DNA of 64,000 nucleotides from Acidovorax sp. Root219. GTDB taxonomy: Bacteria; Pseudomonadota; Gammaproteobacteria; Burkholderiales; Burkholderiaceae_C. A program made the position numbers and the translations under genes. Under the pieces are notes generated by a model. It did not search any database. It saw only the letters and a list, made by a program, of their open reading frames with translations, and had not been told where the DNA came from. The stretch covers positions 60,201-124,200 of the forward strand of contig NZ_LMIJ01000010.1 of assembly GCF_001428665.1 (NCBI RefSeq), given 5' to 3'. Shown piece by piece: positions 49,448-59,643 of this stretch; positions within the stretch are counted from its first letter, which is position 1; every line of letters begins with the position of its first letter.

Positions 49448-50365
49448 ATGAAAGTCGACAACATTCTGCAGACCATCGGCAACACGCCCCACGTGCGCAT
49501 CAACCGCCTGTTCGGCAGTGCCGCCAACGTCTGGGTCAAGGCCGAGCGTGCCAACCCCGGCGGCTCGATCAAGGACCGCATCGCCCTGTCGATGGTGGAA
49601 GACGCCGAGCGCTCGGGCGCGCTGCAGCCGGGCGGCACCATCATCGAGCCCACCTCGGGCAACACCGGCATCGGCCTGGCGCTGGTGGCCGCTGTCAAGG
49701 GCTACAAACTGGTGCTGGTGATGCCCGACAGCATGAGCATCGAGCGCCGCCGCCTGATGCTGGCCTACGGCGCCACGTTCGACCTGACCCCGCGCGAAAA
49801 GGGCATGAAGGGCGCCATCGCCCGCGCCCAGGAGCTGCAGGCCCAGACGCCCGGTGCCTGGATCCCCCAACAGTTCGAGAACCCCGCCAACATCGACGTG
49901 CATGTGCGCACCACGGCACAGGAGATCCTGGCGGACTTCCCCGACGGACTGGACGCAATCATCACCGGCGTGGGCACGGGCGGCCATCTTACGGGCGTGG
50001 CACGCGTTCTCAAGGCGAAGTTCCCCGCGCTCAAGGTGTTCGCGGTGGAGCCATCGGCCTCGCCCGTGATCTCGGGCGGCGCACCCTCGCCGCACCCCAT
50101 CCAGGGCATCGGTGCGGGCTTCGTGCCCAAGAACCTCGACACCACCCTGCTCGACGGCGTGATCCAGGTCGATGCCGAGCCGGCCCGCGAATACGCACGC
50201 CGCTGCGCACGCGAAGAAGGCATGCTGGTGGGCATTTCCTCGGGCGCCACGCTGGCCGCCATTGCCCAGAAGCTGCCCGAGCTGCCGGCGGGCGCGCGCG
50301 TGCTGGGCTTCAACTACGACACGGGCGAGCGCTACCTGTCGGTTGAAGGCTTCCTGCCTGCCTGA
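49448..50365 (+). CDS. cysK: Cysteine synthase A
   Basis: PLP enzyme making cysteine from O-acetylserine and sulfide. The 305-residue product has the PLP lysine Lys42 in [11 protein letters not shown], the substrate loop PTSGNTG, the phosphate-binding [10 protein letters not shown], and [16 protein letters not shown], which favours CysK over CysM. ACAGGAGA precedes the ATG. No obvious link to the RNA-repair genes upstream other than orientation. Confidence 0.95.
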   Translation: MKVDNILQTIGNTPHVRINRLFGSAANVWVKAERANPGGSIKDRIALSMVEDAERSGALQPGGTIIEPTSGNTGIGLALVAAVKGYKLVLVMPDSMSIERRRLMLAYGATFDLTPREKGMKGAIARAQELQAQTPGAWIPQQFENPANIDVHVRTTAQEILADFPDGLDAIITGVGTGGHLTGVARVLKAKFPALKVFAVEPSASPVISGGAPSPHPIQGIGAGFVPKNLDTTLLDGVIQVDAEPAREYARRCAREEGMLVGISSGATLAAIAQKLPELPAGARVLGFNYDTGERYLSVEGFLPA

Positions 50366-50536
50366 ACGCACCCCGCACGGCGGGTAAGCGCTGCACGCGC
50401 TGACGGCCAACCGTCCTACAGCAGGCCCGGCCTGCGGCCGGAACAATCAAGGTGACACGCCACCACCCCAGTGCCCAGCGCATCCGGGGTGGTGCACCGC
50501 ACCACCAGGGTGCGACACCTCTTTCCGATTGCTTGC

Positions 50537-51304
50537 ATGGCTCACGCTTCCACCACCCAGCCCATTGCCTTCAAGGTATTGACCGTGAATGTGCACAAGG
50601 GCTTTACCACCTTCAACCGGCGCTTCATGCTGCACGAGTTGCGCGATGCCGTGCGCAACGTGGCGGCGGACCTCGTGTTCCTGCAAGAGGTGCTGGGCAC
50701 GCACCACCGCCATGCAGGGCGGGTGGAAAACTTCCCCCAGGAGCCCCATTACGAGTTCCTGGCAGACACCATCTGGACCCAGTTCGCCTATGGCCGCAAT
50801 GCGGTGTACGACAACGGCCACCACGGCAATGCGCTGCTGTCCAAGTTTCCGATCACCCACTACGAGAACCACGACATCTCGGTGAGCGGACCCGAGCGGC
50901 GCGGCATGCTGCATTGCATCCTGCAGCCGCCCAACCACCACAGCCCCGTGCATGCCATCTGCGTGCACCTGGGCCTGCAGGAAGCCCACCGCCAACGCCA
51001 GTTGCGCAGCGTGTGCGACCTTGTCAACAGCTTCGATCCCGACGATCCGGTGGTGGTGGCCGGCGACTTCAACGACTGGCGTGGCCGCGCCCACGAAGTC
51101 TTGCGCGAACGTGCCAACCTTCATGAAGTGTTCGTGCAGTCCACCGGCCGTGCGATACGCACCTTCCCCGCATCGATGCCCTTGCTGGCGCTGGACCGCA
51201 TCTACGTGCGCAATGCCTCGGTTCACACCCCATTGAACCTGCCGAAGAAGCCCTGGGACAAGCTCTCGGACCACGCCCCCCTGGCTGCGGAGATCTCGCT
51301 ATGA
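50537..51304 (+). CDS. Endonuclease/exonuclease/phosphatase-family protein (YbhP-like)
   Basis: A 255-residue protein of the EEP superfamily. The motif blocks are [50 protein letters not shown] (metal and catalytic Asp/Asn) and the final [10 protein letters not shown] (catalytic His). The gene overlaps clsB by 4 bases, and ybhN follows. The same trio exists in E. coli as ybhP-clsB-ybhN, so it is probably a lipid-linked phosphodiesterase rather than a nuclease (inference). The ATG at 50537 lacks a good ribosome site. Confidence 0.88.
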   Translation: MAHASTTQPIAFKVLTVNVHKGFTTFNRRFMLHELRDAVRNVAADLVFLQEVLGTHHRHAGRVENFPQEPHYEFLADTIWTQFAYGRNAVYDNGHHGNALLSKFPITHYENHDISVSGPERRGMLHCILQPPNHHSPVHAICVHLGLQEAHRQRQLRSVCDLVNSFDPDDPVVVAGDFNDWRGRAHEVLRERANLHEVFVQSTGRAIRTFPASMPLLALDRIYVRNASVHTPLNLPKKPWDKLSDHAPLAAEISL

Positions 51305-52530
51305 AACGCGCATCACAGTCCTCTCGCTGGGTTCCTGGAAACCATTTCGAACTGCTCGAGAACGGAGAGGATTTCTTCCCCCGGGTGTTCGATGCCATCC
51401 GCAAGGCGCGCCGTGAGGTCATGCTGGAGACCTTCATCCTGTTCGACGACAAGATCGGCCAGGAACTGCATGCCGTGCTGCTGGCTGCCGCGCAGCGCGG
51501 GGTGCAGGTGCACGTGCTGGTGGATGGCTTCGGCTCGCCCGACCTGTCGGACCAATACCTGCGTGCCCTGGTGGAAGCCGGTGTTCATTTTCGCGTTTTC
51601 GACCCCGGCAAGCGCGTGATGGGCCAGCGCCTGAATGTACTGCGCCGCATGCACCGCAAGATCGTGGTGGTGGATGGCGAACTCGGCTTTATCGGGGGCA
51701 TCAACTACTCCGCCGACCATGTGGCCGATTTCGGGCCGGAGGCCAAGCAGGACTACGCCGTGCAGGTGCGTGGCCCCATCGTCGCCCAGATGCACCATTT
51801 CACGCGTGAAGCGGTGCTCGACCCCGATGACCGCCGCCGCAACAAGGCATCCAACACACGCGGGTTGCCGTACGAGGGCACGGCGCATGCCATCTTTGTC
51901 ACACGCGACAACCACGGCCATACCAACGACATCGAACGCCACTACCGCATTGCGCTGCGCTCGGCGCGCAAGCGCGTGGTGATTGCCAACGCCTATTTCT
52001 TCCCCGGCTACCGCTTCATCCGCGAGATGCGGCGCGCGGCACGGCGTGGGGTGGACGTGCGCCTGATCCTGCAGGGCCAGCCCGACATGCCCATCGTGAA
52101 GACAGCAGCAGGCCTGCTCTACGACCACCTGCTGCGCGCCGGGGTGCGCATCTACGAATACTGCGACCGGCCGCTGCACGGCAAGGTGGCGCTGGTGGAC
52201 GACGAATGGTCCACCGTGGGATCGAGCAATCTGGACCCGCTGAGCCTGTCGCTCAATCTCGAAGCCAATGTCATCATCCGGGACCGAGCCTTCAATTCGA
52301 CCCTGTACGGGCGCCTGGCACACCTGATGGAGAACTCCTGCAAGCAGGTGGAGCCCACGCCCAAAAGCCGCTGGGAAGGCCTGCGCCTGGTGCGCAGCTA
52401 CTGCGTGTTCCACCTGATGCGCTGGTTCCCGGCCTGGGCCGGTTGGCTGCCGCGCCACGAGCCCACCATCTCGCTGGTCAAGGCCAATGCGCTGGCAGCC
52501 GACAATCCCCAGGCGGCTTCGGCCACCTAG
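51301..52530 (+). CDS. clsB: Cardiolipin synthase B (phospholipase D family)
   Basis: Makes cardiolipin from phosphatidylglycerol and a second phospholipid at the inner membrane. The 409-residue product carries two HKD motifs, [18 protein letters not shown] and [18 protein letters not shown]. It has no N-terminal membrane helices, which distinguishes ClsB from ClsA, and length matches E. coli ClsB (413). It overlaps the YbhP-like gene by 4 bases and is followed 10 bases later by the YbhN-like gene. Confidence 0.94.
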   Translation: MKRASQSSRWVPGNHFELLENGEDFFPRVFDAIRKARREVMLETFILFDDKIGQELHAVLLAAAQRGVQVHVLVDGFGSPDLSDQYLRALVEAGVHFRVFDPGKRVMGQRLNVLRRMHRKIVVVDGELGFIGGINYSADHVADFGPEAKQDYAVQVRGPIVAQMHHFTREAVLDPDDRRRNKASNTRGLPYEGTAHAIFVTRDNHGHTNDIERHYRIALRSARKRVVIANAYFFPGYRFIREMRRAARRGVDVRLILQGQPDMPIVKTAAGLLYDHLLRAGVRIYEYCDRPLHGKVALVDDEWSTVGSSNLDPLSLSLNLEANVIIRDRAFNSTLYGRLAHLMENSCKQVEPTPKSRWEGLRLVRSYCVFHLMRWFPAWAGWLPRHEPTISLVKANALAADNPQAASAT

Positions 52531-52540
52531 GATACAGCCC

Positions 52541-53599
52541 ATGAGCGCTCCCGCCACCCACCCTTTGCGCGGGACTGCCACGCCACCCTCCACCGCAGCC
52601 CCGCACAAGGGGTCTGGCCGCTGGAGCACCGTGCGCAACAGCCGCTGGTGGCCGTGGGCCATCACGCTGGTCACCGGCGCGTTCGTGCTGCTGATCGGCG
52701 CGCTGCTGTTCCGGCAGGCGCGCAGTGTGGATTGGGGCGCCGTGTGGAATGCGCTGATCGACCTGCCCATGCCCGCGCTGCTGGGCGGCGCCGCGCTGGC
52801 GTTCGCCAGCCACGGCATCTACAGCAGCTTCGACCTGTTCGGGCGCTACTACACCCGGCATGGCCTCCCGGTGGCACGCACCGTGGGCACCACGCTGATC
52901 GCCTACCCGTTCACGCTGAACCTGGGCTCCCTCATCGGCGGGGTCACGGTGCGCTACCGGCTGTACTCGCGCCAGGGCCTGTCGGTGGGCGACATCGGCC
53001 AGGTGGTGGCCATCAGCATCATCACCAACTGGCTCGGCTACTTCGTACTCGCGGGCGCGGTGTTCTGGCTCTGGACGCCGCAACTGCCCGAGGGCTGGGA
53101 CATGGCCTCCGGCCAGCTGCGATGGATTGGCGGCGCCATGGCGGGCGTCACCGCGGCCTACCTGGTGGCCTGCGTGTGGCGCCGGGGCCAGCCGCTCACC
53201 CTGCGGGGCCACAGCTTCCCCATGCCGCACTGGTCGGTGGGATTGCTGCAGGTGGCAGTGTCTGCAGTGAACTGGATGGTGATGGGCGCAGCGATCTGGC
53301 TGCTCACCCAGCAGCAGGCGCCCTATGTGGCGGCCCTGGCCACCGTGTTGCTGGGTGCCGTGGCCGGCCTGATCTCGCGCATCCCCGCAGGCCTGGGCGT
53401 GCTGGAGGCCGTGGGTACGGCCGTGCTGTCAGCCTATATGCCGGCCCCCCAGGCGCTGGCCGCCATCCTCGCCTACCGCACGCTCTACTTCTTTGCGCCG
53501 CTGGCCGTCGCCGCGCTGGCCTTCGGGGTGGTGGAACTGCGTTGGCGCAAGGGTGGGACAAGCACGCCGGCACCGGCCTCGGCGACCTCTTCGAACTGA
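52541..53599 (+). CDS. YbhN/UPF0104-type polytopic membrane protein
   Basis: A 352-residue protein with about eight membrane helices, of the family related to the membrane domain of lysylphosphatidylglycerol synthases. Typical stretches are TLIAYPFTLNLGSLIGGVTVRYRLYSRQGLS and LISRIPAGLGVLEAVGTAVL. In E. coli the homologue lies beside clsB; a role in lipid transport or flipping is suspected but unproven. The ATG at 52541 follows AGGAT. Confidence 0.9.
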   Translation: MSAPATHPLRGTATPPSTAAPHKGSGRWSTVRNSRWWPWAITLVTGAFVLLIGALLFRQARSVDWGAVWNALIDLPMPALLGGAALAFASHGIYSSFDLFGRYYTRHGLPVARTVGTTLIAYPFTLNLGSLIGGVTVRYRLYSRQGLSVGDIGQVVAISIITNWLGYFVLAGAVFWLWTPQLPEGWDMASGQLRWIGGAMAGVTAAYLVACVWRRGQPLTLRGHSFPMPHWSVGLLQVAVSAVNWMVMGAAIWLLTQQQAPYVAALATVLLGAVAGLISRIPAGLGVLEAVGTAVLSAYMPAPQALAAILAYRTLYFFAPLAVAALAFGVVELRWRKGGTSTPAPASATSSN

Positions 53600-53651
53600 A
53601 CAGCCACCGTGCGGGCAAAATCGAGGGCCTTTTGCCCCTGCCACGCGCTTC

Positions 53652-54734
53652 ATGTCCTCTTCCCTCCCCGCCACCCCGCTGCGCATCACCGCGCAGCAAG
53701 GCCAGGCGCCGCTCTCGCTGGCACAACAGTCGTTCAACGGCTTGCTCGCGCAGATCGCAGAACAGCGCGAGATCCTGGCTGCATGGAACCAGGCCATCGA
53801 CGCCTACCACCAGCGCTACGCCAAAGACGTCGCCCCCCTGCTCGACAGGTACTACGCTGCGCACGCCGGCCTGGTGAACGCCCTGGTAGAGGCCTCGGCG
53901 CGCAAGGGCCTGGGCCGCACGCTGCTGCGCGACCTGCATGCCGTGATCGCCCGGCTCGCTGGCGACCTGGCCCACAACGTGCGCGATGCCGCCACGCGCG
54001 CAACGATGCAGGCGCTGCACGCCCAATACACCGAGGAGCCGCTCGACACCGAGGAAACACCCGACAGCACCGACGCGCCGCGGCTGCCATCCGCAACCGA
54101 GCCGGAATCCCCCGAAGACATCGTGCGCCGGGTGGAGGAGGAAATGCAGGCCCGGCAGGCGCGCGCGCAACAGGAGCGCGAGCGCCACCGTGCCGGCCGC
54201 GGCCGCAAGCCCAGCGCGCAGGAGCGTGAACAGCAGGAAGCCGCCCAGGAGGCCAGCCTGTCGGTGCGCGCGGTGTACCGCAAGCTGGCCAGTGCCCTGC
54301 ACCCCGACCGCGAGCCCGACGAAGCCGAGCGCCTGCGCAAGACCGCACTCATGCAGCGCGTGAACCTGGCCTATGCCGCCAACAGCCTGCTCGACCTGCT
54401 GCAACTGCAGCTGGAGGTGGAGCAGATCGACGCGCAGCACATGGCGGGCGTGGGCGACACGCACCTGCAGCGCTACAACCAGGTCCTCACCGACCAACTG
54501 GCAGAGTTGCGCCAGGAGGTGGTGACGCTGGAGAACACGATGCGGCTGCAGTTGGGCCTTGCATCCAAGCGCAAGCTGCAGCCCGGCCAGCTGATGGCCC
54601 AGTTGCGCAGCCAGATCCAGGCACTGGAGCACGACATTCCGCTGCTGCAGCGGGAGGTGCAGGCGGTAGCCGACAACGACTACCTCAAGCAATGGCTCAA
54701 GGCCCAGGCCGCCGACATGCTGGACCCGGACTGA
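53652..54734 (+). CDS. J-domain protein with coiled-coil C-terminus
   Basis: A 360-residue soluble protein. Residues 1-135 are helical. A charged linker (EEEMQARQARAQQERERHRAGRGRK, about 172-196) leads into a J-domain-like segment, SVRAVYRKLASALHPDREPDEAERLRKTALMQRVNLAYAA, with an intact HPD motif that would stimulate a DnaK-type Hsp70. The C-terminal 120 residues form a coiled coil (RQEVVTLENTMRLQL). Client and partner are unknown. No dnaK or hscA gene is nearby. Confidence 0.85.
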   Translation: MSSSLPATPLRITAQQGQAPLSLAQQSFNGLLAQIAEQREILAAWNQAIDAYHQRYAKDVAPLLDRYYAAHAGLVNALVEASARKGLGRTLLRDLHAVIARLAGDLAHNVRDAATRATMQALHAQYTEEPLDTEETPDSTDAPRLPSATEPESPEDIVRRVEEEMQARQARAQQERERHRAGRGRKPSAQEREQQEAAQEASLSVRAVYRKLASALHPDREPDEAERLRKTALMQRVNLAYAANSLLDLLQLQLEVEQIDAQHMAGVGDTHLQRYNQVLTDQLAELRQEVVTLENTMRLQLGLASKRKLQPGQLMAQLRSQIQALEHDIPLLQREVQAVADNDYLKQWLKAQAADMLDPD

Positions 54735-54823
54735 GCACCCTGGCGGGCATGGCAGCACCGCCTCCTTTAAAATACCAGCCCCACGACATTGCCACCGCCC
54801 GATCGACACGGGCCTGCAAGACC

Positions 54824-56554
54824 ATGATCCGCCTCTCCGAAATCAAGCTGCCGCTGGCAGCCGTGCCGGCCGACGCCGCCGAGCACCCGCTGGACGCATT
54901 GCGCGCCCAGGCCGTCCAGATCCTGGGCATCGCCCCGGCCGACATTGCCGCCGTGCACGTGCACAAGCGCAGCTTTGACGCGCGCAAGGCCGACCTGCTG
55001 GCGGTGTACATCATCGACCTCACGCTGGCCGACCCAGTGCGCGAAACCGCCCTGCTCGCCCAGCATGCCGGCCGCCCGCACATCCAGCCCACGCCCGACA
55101 TGGCCTGGCAGCCGGTGGGCCAGGCCCCCGCCGACCTGGCGCTGCGGCCCGTGGTGGTGGGCTTCGGGCCCTGCGGCATCTTTGCCGCGCTGGTGCTGGC
55201 GCAGATGGGCTTCAAGCCCATCGTGCTGGAACGCGGCAAGCCGGTGCGCGAGCGCACCAAGGACACCTGGGGCCTGTGGCGCAAGCGCGAGCTGCACGCC
55301 GAAAGCAATGTGCAGTTCGGCGAAGGCGGCGCAGGCACCTTCAGCGACGGCAAGCTCTACAGCCAGATCAAGGACCCGCGCCACCTGGGCCGCAAGGTCA
55401 TGGGCGAGTTCGTCAAGGCCGGGGCGCCCGAAGAGATCCTGTACGTGGCACACCCGCACATCGGCACCTTCAAGCTGGTGAAGGTGGTGGAGAACCTGCG
55501 CGAGCAGATCATCGCACTGGGCGGCGAGATCCGTTTCGAACAGCGCGTGACCGACGTCGTCGTCGAAGGCACGGGCGAGAGCCGACACCTGCGCGGCCTC
55601 ACGGTGCTCAACCAGGCCACGGGTGAGACCACCGAACTGCGTGCCGACCATGTGGTGATGGCGCTGGGCCACAGCTCGCGCGACACCTTTGCCATGCTGT
55701 ACCAGCGCGGCGTGGCCATGGAGGCCAAGCCGTTTTCCATCGGCTTTCGGGTAGAACACCCGCAGGGCGTGATCGACCGCGCCCGCTGGGGCCGCCATGC
55801 CGGCCACCCCTTGCTGGGCGCGGCCGACTACAAGCTGGTGCACCACGCGGCCAACGGGCGTGCGGTGTACAGCTTTTGCATGTGCCCCGGCGGCACGGTG
55901 GTGGCCGCCACCAGCGAGCCAGGCCGCGTGGTCACCAACGGCATGAGCCAGTATTCGCGCAACGAGCGCAATGCCAACGCCGGCATGGTGGTGGGCATCG
56001 ACCCCACCGACTACCCGACCGATGCCGAGGCCTTTGCGCTGCACCTGGGCGCGACCTATGGCGCCGAAGCGCAGCCGGCCGGGCAGCACCACCCGCTGGC
56101 GGGCATCGTGATGCAGCGCCAGCTCGAATCCAATGCCTATGTGCTGGGCGGTAGCGACTACAGTGCGCCCGGTCAATTGGTGGGCGACTTCATCGCCGGG
56201 CGCGATTCGAAGCAGCTGGGCGACGTGGAGCCTTCGTACAAGCCCGGCGTGGCCTTGGGCGACCTGCATGCAGCCCTGCCCGGCTACGCCATTGAGGCAC
56301 TGCGCGAGGCGCTGCCGGCCTTCGGCCGCAAGATCAAGGGCTTCGACATGCACGATGCGGTGCTCACCGGGGTGGAGACGCGCACCTCATCCCCGCTCAA
56401 GATCGGGCGCGGTGAGAACCTGCAGAGCCTGAACACTGGCGGGCTCTACCCGGCGGGCGAGGGCGCGAGCTACGCGGGCGGCATCCTTTCAGCCGGGGTC
56501 GATGGAATCAAGGTCGGCGAAGCCGTGGCCCGCGCGCTGCTGGGCACGGCCTGA
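54824..56554 (+). CDS. FAD-dependent oxidoreductase (COG2509)
   Basis: A 576-residue flavoprotein. An N-terminal ferredoxin-like domain (RLSEIKLPL...DIAAVHVHKRSFDARK) is followed by the dinucleotide fold VVVGFGPCGIFAALVLAQMGFKPIVLERG. Other blocks are NVQFGEGGAGTFSDGKL, HVVMALGHSSRDTF, MCPGGTVVAATSEPG and the C-terminal GLYPAGEGASYAGGILSAGVDGI. COG2509 members are annotated as uncharacterised dehydrogenases. The start at 54824 (MIRLSEIKL) fits the family. Confidence 0.9.
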   Translation: MIRLSEIKLPLAAVPADAAEHPLDALRAQAVQILGIAPADIAAVHVHKRSFDARKADLLAVYIIDLTLADPVRETALLAQHAGRPHIQPTPDMAWQPVGQAPADLALRPVVVGFGPCGIFAALVLAQMGFKPIVLERGKPVRERTKDTWGLWRKRELHAESNVQFGEGGAGTFSDGKLYSQIKDPRHLGRKVMGEFVKAGAPEEILYVAHPHIGTFKLVKVVENLREQIIALGGEIRFEQRVTDVVVEGTGESRHLRGLTVLNQATGETTELRADHVVMALGHSSRDTFAMLYQRGVAMEAKPFSIGFRVEHPQGVIDRARWGRHAGHPLLGAADYKLVHHAANGRAVYSFCMCPGGTVVAATSEPGRVVTNGMSQYSRNERNANAGMVVGIDPTDYPTDAEAFALHLGATYGAEAQPAGQHHPLAGIVMQRQLESNAYVLGGSDYSAPGQLVGDFIAGRDSKQLGDVEPSYKPGVALGDLHAALPGYAIEALREALPAFGRKIKGFDMHDAVLTGVETRTSSPLKIGRGENLQSLNTGGLYPAGEGASYAGGILSAGVDGIKVGEAVARALLGTA

Positions 56555-56567
56555 GGCCACCGCCCCT

Positions 56568-57110
56568 ATGGCCCTCCTGCTTACAGCGCCCACGCGCGCA
56601 CAGTTCATCGCTGCGGCGCTGGCGATGGCCACCGTGGTGCTGGCCTCCAACATCCTGGTGCAGTTTCCCATCAACGACTGGCTCACCTGGGGTGCCATCA
56701 CCTACCCGGTGGCCTTCCTGGTGAGCGAGCTGGTCAACCGCCGCCATGGCCCGCAGCAGGCGCGGCGGGTGGCATGGGTGGGTTTCGCGGTGGCGGTGGC
56801 GGCCTCGCTGGTGCTGGCGCCGGCCCGCATTGCCGTGGCCTCGGGCACGGCCTTCCTGCTGTCGCAGTGGCTGGACATTGGCGTGTTCGACCGCCTGCGC
56901 CACGGCAGTTGGTGGCGCGCGCCGCTGGTGGCCACGCTGCTCGCGGCCGTGCTGGACACGGCCGTCTTCTGGAGCATCGCGTTTGCAGGCACCAGCGACC
57001 CGTGGGTCACCTGGGCCCTGGGCGACCTGGCCGTGAAGCTGGTGCTGGGCGTGGCGCTGCTGCTGCCCTTTCGCCTGCTCATCGGCAACCGGGCAGCGCA
57101 GCTCCACTGA
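56568..57110 (+). CDS. VUT/YhhQ-family membrane protein
   Basis: A 180-residue protein with about five or six membrane helices. It shows the family pattern of the queuosine-precursor transporter YhhQ: SNILVQFPINDWLTWGAITYPVAFLVSELVNRRHG near the start and FLLSQWLDIGVFDRLR in the middle. It follows the flavoprotein by 13 bases and may be cotranscribed. Substrate assignment is by family only. Confidence 0.85.
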   Translation: MALLLTAPTRAQFIAAALAMATVVLASNILVQFPINDWLTWGAITYPVAFLVSELVNRRHGPQQARRVAWVGFAVAVAASLVLAPARIAVASGTAFLLSQWLDIGVFDRLRHGSWWRAPLVATLLAAVLDTAVFWSIAFAGTSDPWVTWALGDLAVKLVLGVALLLPFRLLIGNRAAQLH

Positions 57111-57113
57111 AGC

Positions 57114-58457
57114 TTACTTGCGCTGCAGGAAGTCGACGGCCAGCGCAGCCAGGGTACGGGCACCCACGGGCATCTGGTCTTCGTCGATGTCGAACAACGG
57201 CGAATGGTTGGATGGTGCCTTGGTGAAGTCCGCACCCTTGGGTGGCGCGCCCAGGAAGTAGAAGAAGCCAGGGGCCACCTTCTGGAATTCGGAGAAGTCT
57301 TCCGAACCGCTGACCTTGGGGATGATCATGGCCTTGCCGCCGGTGGCCAGCTTGAGCGCAGGCAGCGAGGCTTCGGTCAGCGCCGCAGGGTTGGATGTCA
57401 CGGGGTAGGCGACGGGGCCGAAGCGCACCTTGGCCTTGGCACCGCTCGATGCCGCGATGGACTCGGCCGTGGTGGCGATGCGCTTGAGTGCCTCCTGGCG
57501 CATGCCTTCATCGAAGGTGCGCAGTGTGCCCAGCAGCTCCACGTTGTCGGGAATGATGTTGTAGCGCGTGCCGCCATGGATGGAGCCGATAGTGATCACG
57601 GCCGGCTCCTGGCTGATGTTGAGCTGGCGGCTCACCACCGTCTGCAGGCCCAGTACCACCTGGCTGGCAGCCACCACCGGGTCCACTGCGTTCCAGGGCG
57701 ACGAGCCATGGCCGCCGCGGCCTTCGACCTGGATGCTGATGTTGTCCGAGCCCGCCATCAGCGGGCCGCTGCGGTAGCCCACCACGCCGGATGGCAGGTT
57801 GGCCGTGATGTGCAGGCCGTAGATGGTCTGCACGTCTTTCAGCGCGCCCTCTTCCACCATGGCCTTGGCGCCGAAGCTGGGTACCTTGCCGCTGGCGTCG
57901 GCCTCCACCGGCGCGCCTTCCTCGGCGGGTTGGAAGATGAACTTGATGGTGCCCGGCAGCGTGGCCCGCATGCCCGCCAGGGCCTCGGCCGCGCCCATGA
58001 GCATGGCCACGTGGGCATCGTGCCCACAGGCATGCATCACCGGCACTTCCTTGCCCAGGTAGTTGGCCTTGACCTTGGAGGCGAACGGCAGGTTGGTGTT
58101 CTCGGGCACGGGCAGCGCATCCATGTCGGCGCGCAGGGCCACCACCTTGCCTGGCAGGCCGCCGCGCAACGTGCCGACCACGCCGGTGCCGCCCACGCCG
58201 GTCTGAACCTCCATGCCAAGGCGCTTGAGGTGCTCGGCCACCAGCTTGGCGGTGCGCACTTCCTGGCCCGACAGCTCGGGGTGGGCATGGATGTCACGGC
58301 GCCAGCCGACCATCTTGCCGGCCACGCCGTTCACGGCGGTATCGATGGCCTGCAGGCCAGCGGCATCCAGGGCCTGGGCATGGGCGGAAGAAACCAGGGC
58401 CAGGCTGCCGGCCACGAGTCCGGCGGCAACGGCGATCGACGAGAGGGTTTTGTGCAT
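57114..58457 (-). CDS. Exported M20-family amidohydrolase
   Basis: A 447-residue zinc hydrolase of the IAA-amino acid/hippurate hydrolase group. It has a signal peptide (MHKTLSSIAVAAGLVAGSL... ending AHA). Metal ligands are visible in MHACGHDAHVAMLMG, FQPAEEGA and SGSEDFSEF. HAHPELSGQE and ALRADMDALPV are family hallmarks. The exported location is unusual compared with most cytoplasmic members but common in Burkholderiales. Divergent from the AraC gene, with 108 bases between. Confidence 0.92.
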   Translation of the reverse strand: MHKTLSSIAVAAGLVAGSLALVSSAHAQALDAAGLQAIDTAVNGVAGKMVGWRRDIHAHPELSGQEVRTAKLVAEHLKRLGMEVQTGVGGTGVVGTLRGGLPGKVVALRADMDALPVPENTNLPFASKVKANYLGKEVPVMHACGHDAHVAMLMGAAEALAGMRATLPGTIKFIFQPAEEGAPVEADASGKVPSFGAKAMVEEGALKDVQTIYGLHITANLPSGVVGYRSGPLMAGSDNISIQVEGRGGHGSSPWNAVDPVVAASQVVLGLQTVVSRQLNISQEPAVITIGSIHGGTRYNIIPDNVELLGTLRTFDEGMRQEALKRIATTAESIAASSGAKAKVRFGPVAYPVTSNPAALTEASLPALKLATGGKAMIIPKVSGSEDFSEFQKVAPGFFYFLGAPPKGADFTKAPSNHSPLFDIDEDQMPVGARTLAALAVDFLQRK

Positions 58458-58565
58458 GAGGCGGGGTCCGTGCAGGGGGAGTTAAAAAAGAACGAGCGTT
58501 CATGCTACGGGTGCCCAGATGTTTCATGACAAGCGAAAATCGCCATCTACAGAGCCGATACCGCC

Positions 58566-59612
58566 ATGCCCATCCCCACCTTCCGCATCGACATTCCGCT
58601 GGTGCCTGAATCCTCCCTAGGCACTGCCCTGCACTTCATCGACCTGTTGCGCAGCGCCAACCTGCTGGCCCGCCTGCGGTCGGGGAACCAGGCGCCGCGC
58701 ATGGCCTGGCGGCTTCTCGATGCCGACGGCCAGCCCCTGCCCGCCCTGACCGGACCATGGGCGCACTACACCGCTGCCGGACCGTCCACCGAAGTGCACA
58801 GCGGCCCGGCACAGGCGGTGTTCATTGCCTCGTTCCTCGCGGCCGACATTCCGGCCATACGCCAGGTGGTGGCGCGCCACCCCGCGCTGGTGCGGCAGGT
58901 CGGCATTGCAGTGGATGCCGGGCAAAAGCTGCTGACCATGGGCGATGGCGCCTGGCTGGCCGCGGCCAGCGGCCGCCTGCAGGGGCGCACGGCCAGCCTG
59001 CCCTGGTTCTACATGGCTGGCTTTGCGCGGGACTTCCCTGGCATCACGCTGTTGCCAGGGCGGGACTGGACCGACGATGGCCCCTGGCTGAGCGGCGCCC
59101 TGCCCCACAACCTGGTGGACCTGGCCATCGCCCTGGTGCGCCATGCCTTTGGCGAGGAAATGGCCCGGGCCTGCGCCACGGTGATGGCGCCCGACCACCA
59201 GCGCGCGCAGGCCGCCCTGCAGGCCAATGCCCAGCAGCATATCCCGGCCACGCGCGACAGCACCCTGGCGCGCGCCATCGCATGGATGGAGGCCCACCTG
59301 GAAGAGCCGTATTCACTGGAACGCCTGGCGCAGGCCGCATCGGTGAGCACACGTACCCTGCTGCGGCATTTCCAGGCCGAGCTGGCGCAGTCGCCGCTCG
59401 ACTACCTGCATGCCCTGCGCTGCGCGCGCGCCAAGGTGATGCTCGAAGTGACGCTGGAGAACGTGCCCAGCATCGCCGTGGCCTGCGGCTATGCGGACCC
59501 TGCGGCCTTTCGCCGCATCTTCGTGCGGCACACCGGCATGCCGCCGGCCGAGTACCGCAAGCGCCACGCCTTGCGTGCCCCGCGCAGGCGCTGGCGGGTG
59601 GAAGTGGGTTGA
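58566..59612 (+). CDS. GlxA-type AraC-family regulator
   Basis: A 348-residue regulator with a DJ-1/PfpI-like N-terminal domain (residues 5-205; the nucleophile-elbow Cys is absent, so it is a sensor rather than an enzyme) and a C-terminal AraC double helix-turn-helix (YSLERLAQAASVSTRTLLRHFQAELAQSPLDYL and VPSIAVACGYADPAAFRRIFVRHTGMPPAEYRKR). The likely targets are its own gene and the divergent hydrolase. Confidence 0.88.
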   Translation: MPIPTFRIDIPLVPESSLGTALHFIDLLRSANLLARLRSGNQAPRMAWRLLDADGQPLPALTGPWAHYTAAGPSTEVHSGPAQAVFIASFLAADIPAIRQVVARHPALVRQVGIAVDAGQKLLTMGDGAWLAAASGRLQGRTASLPWFYMAGFARDFPGITLLPGRDWTDDGPWLSGALPHNLVDLAIALVRHAFGEEMARACATVMAPDHQRAQAALQANAQQHIPATRDSTLARAIAWMEAHLEEPYSLERLAQAASVSTRTLLRHFQAELAQSPLDYLHALRCARAKVMLEVTLENVPSIAVACGYADPAAFRRIFVRHTGMPPAEYRKRHALRAPRRRWRVEVG

Positions 59613-59643
59613 GACGGGTGCGGCGAAGCTGCCAGGGCCGGGC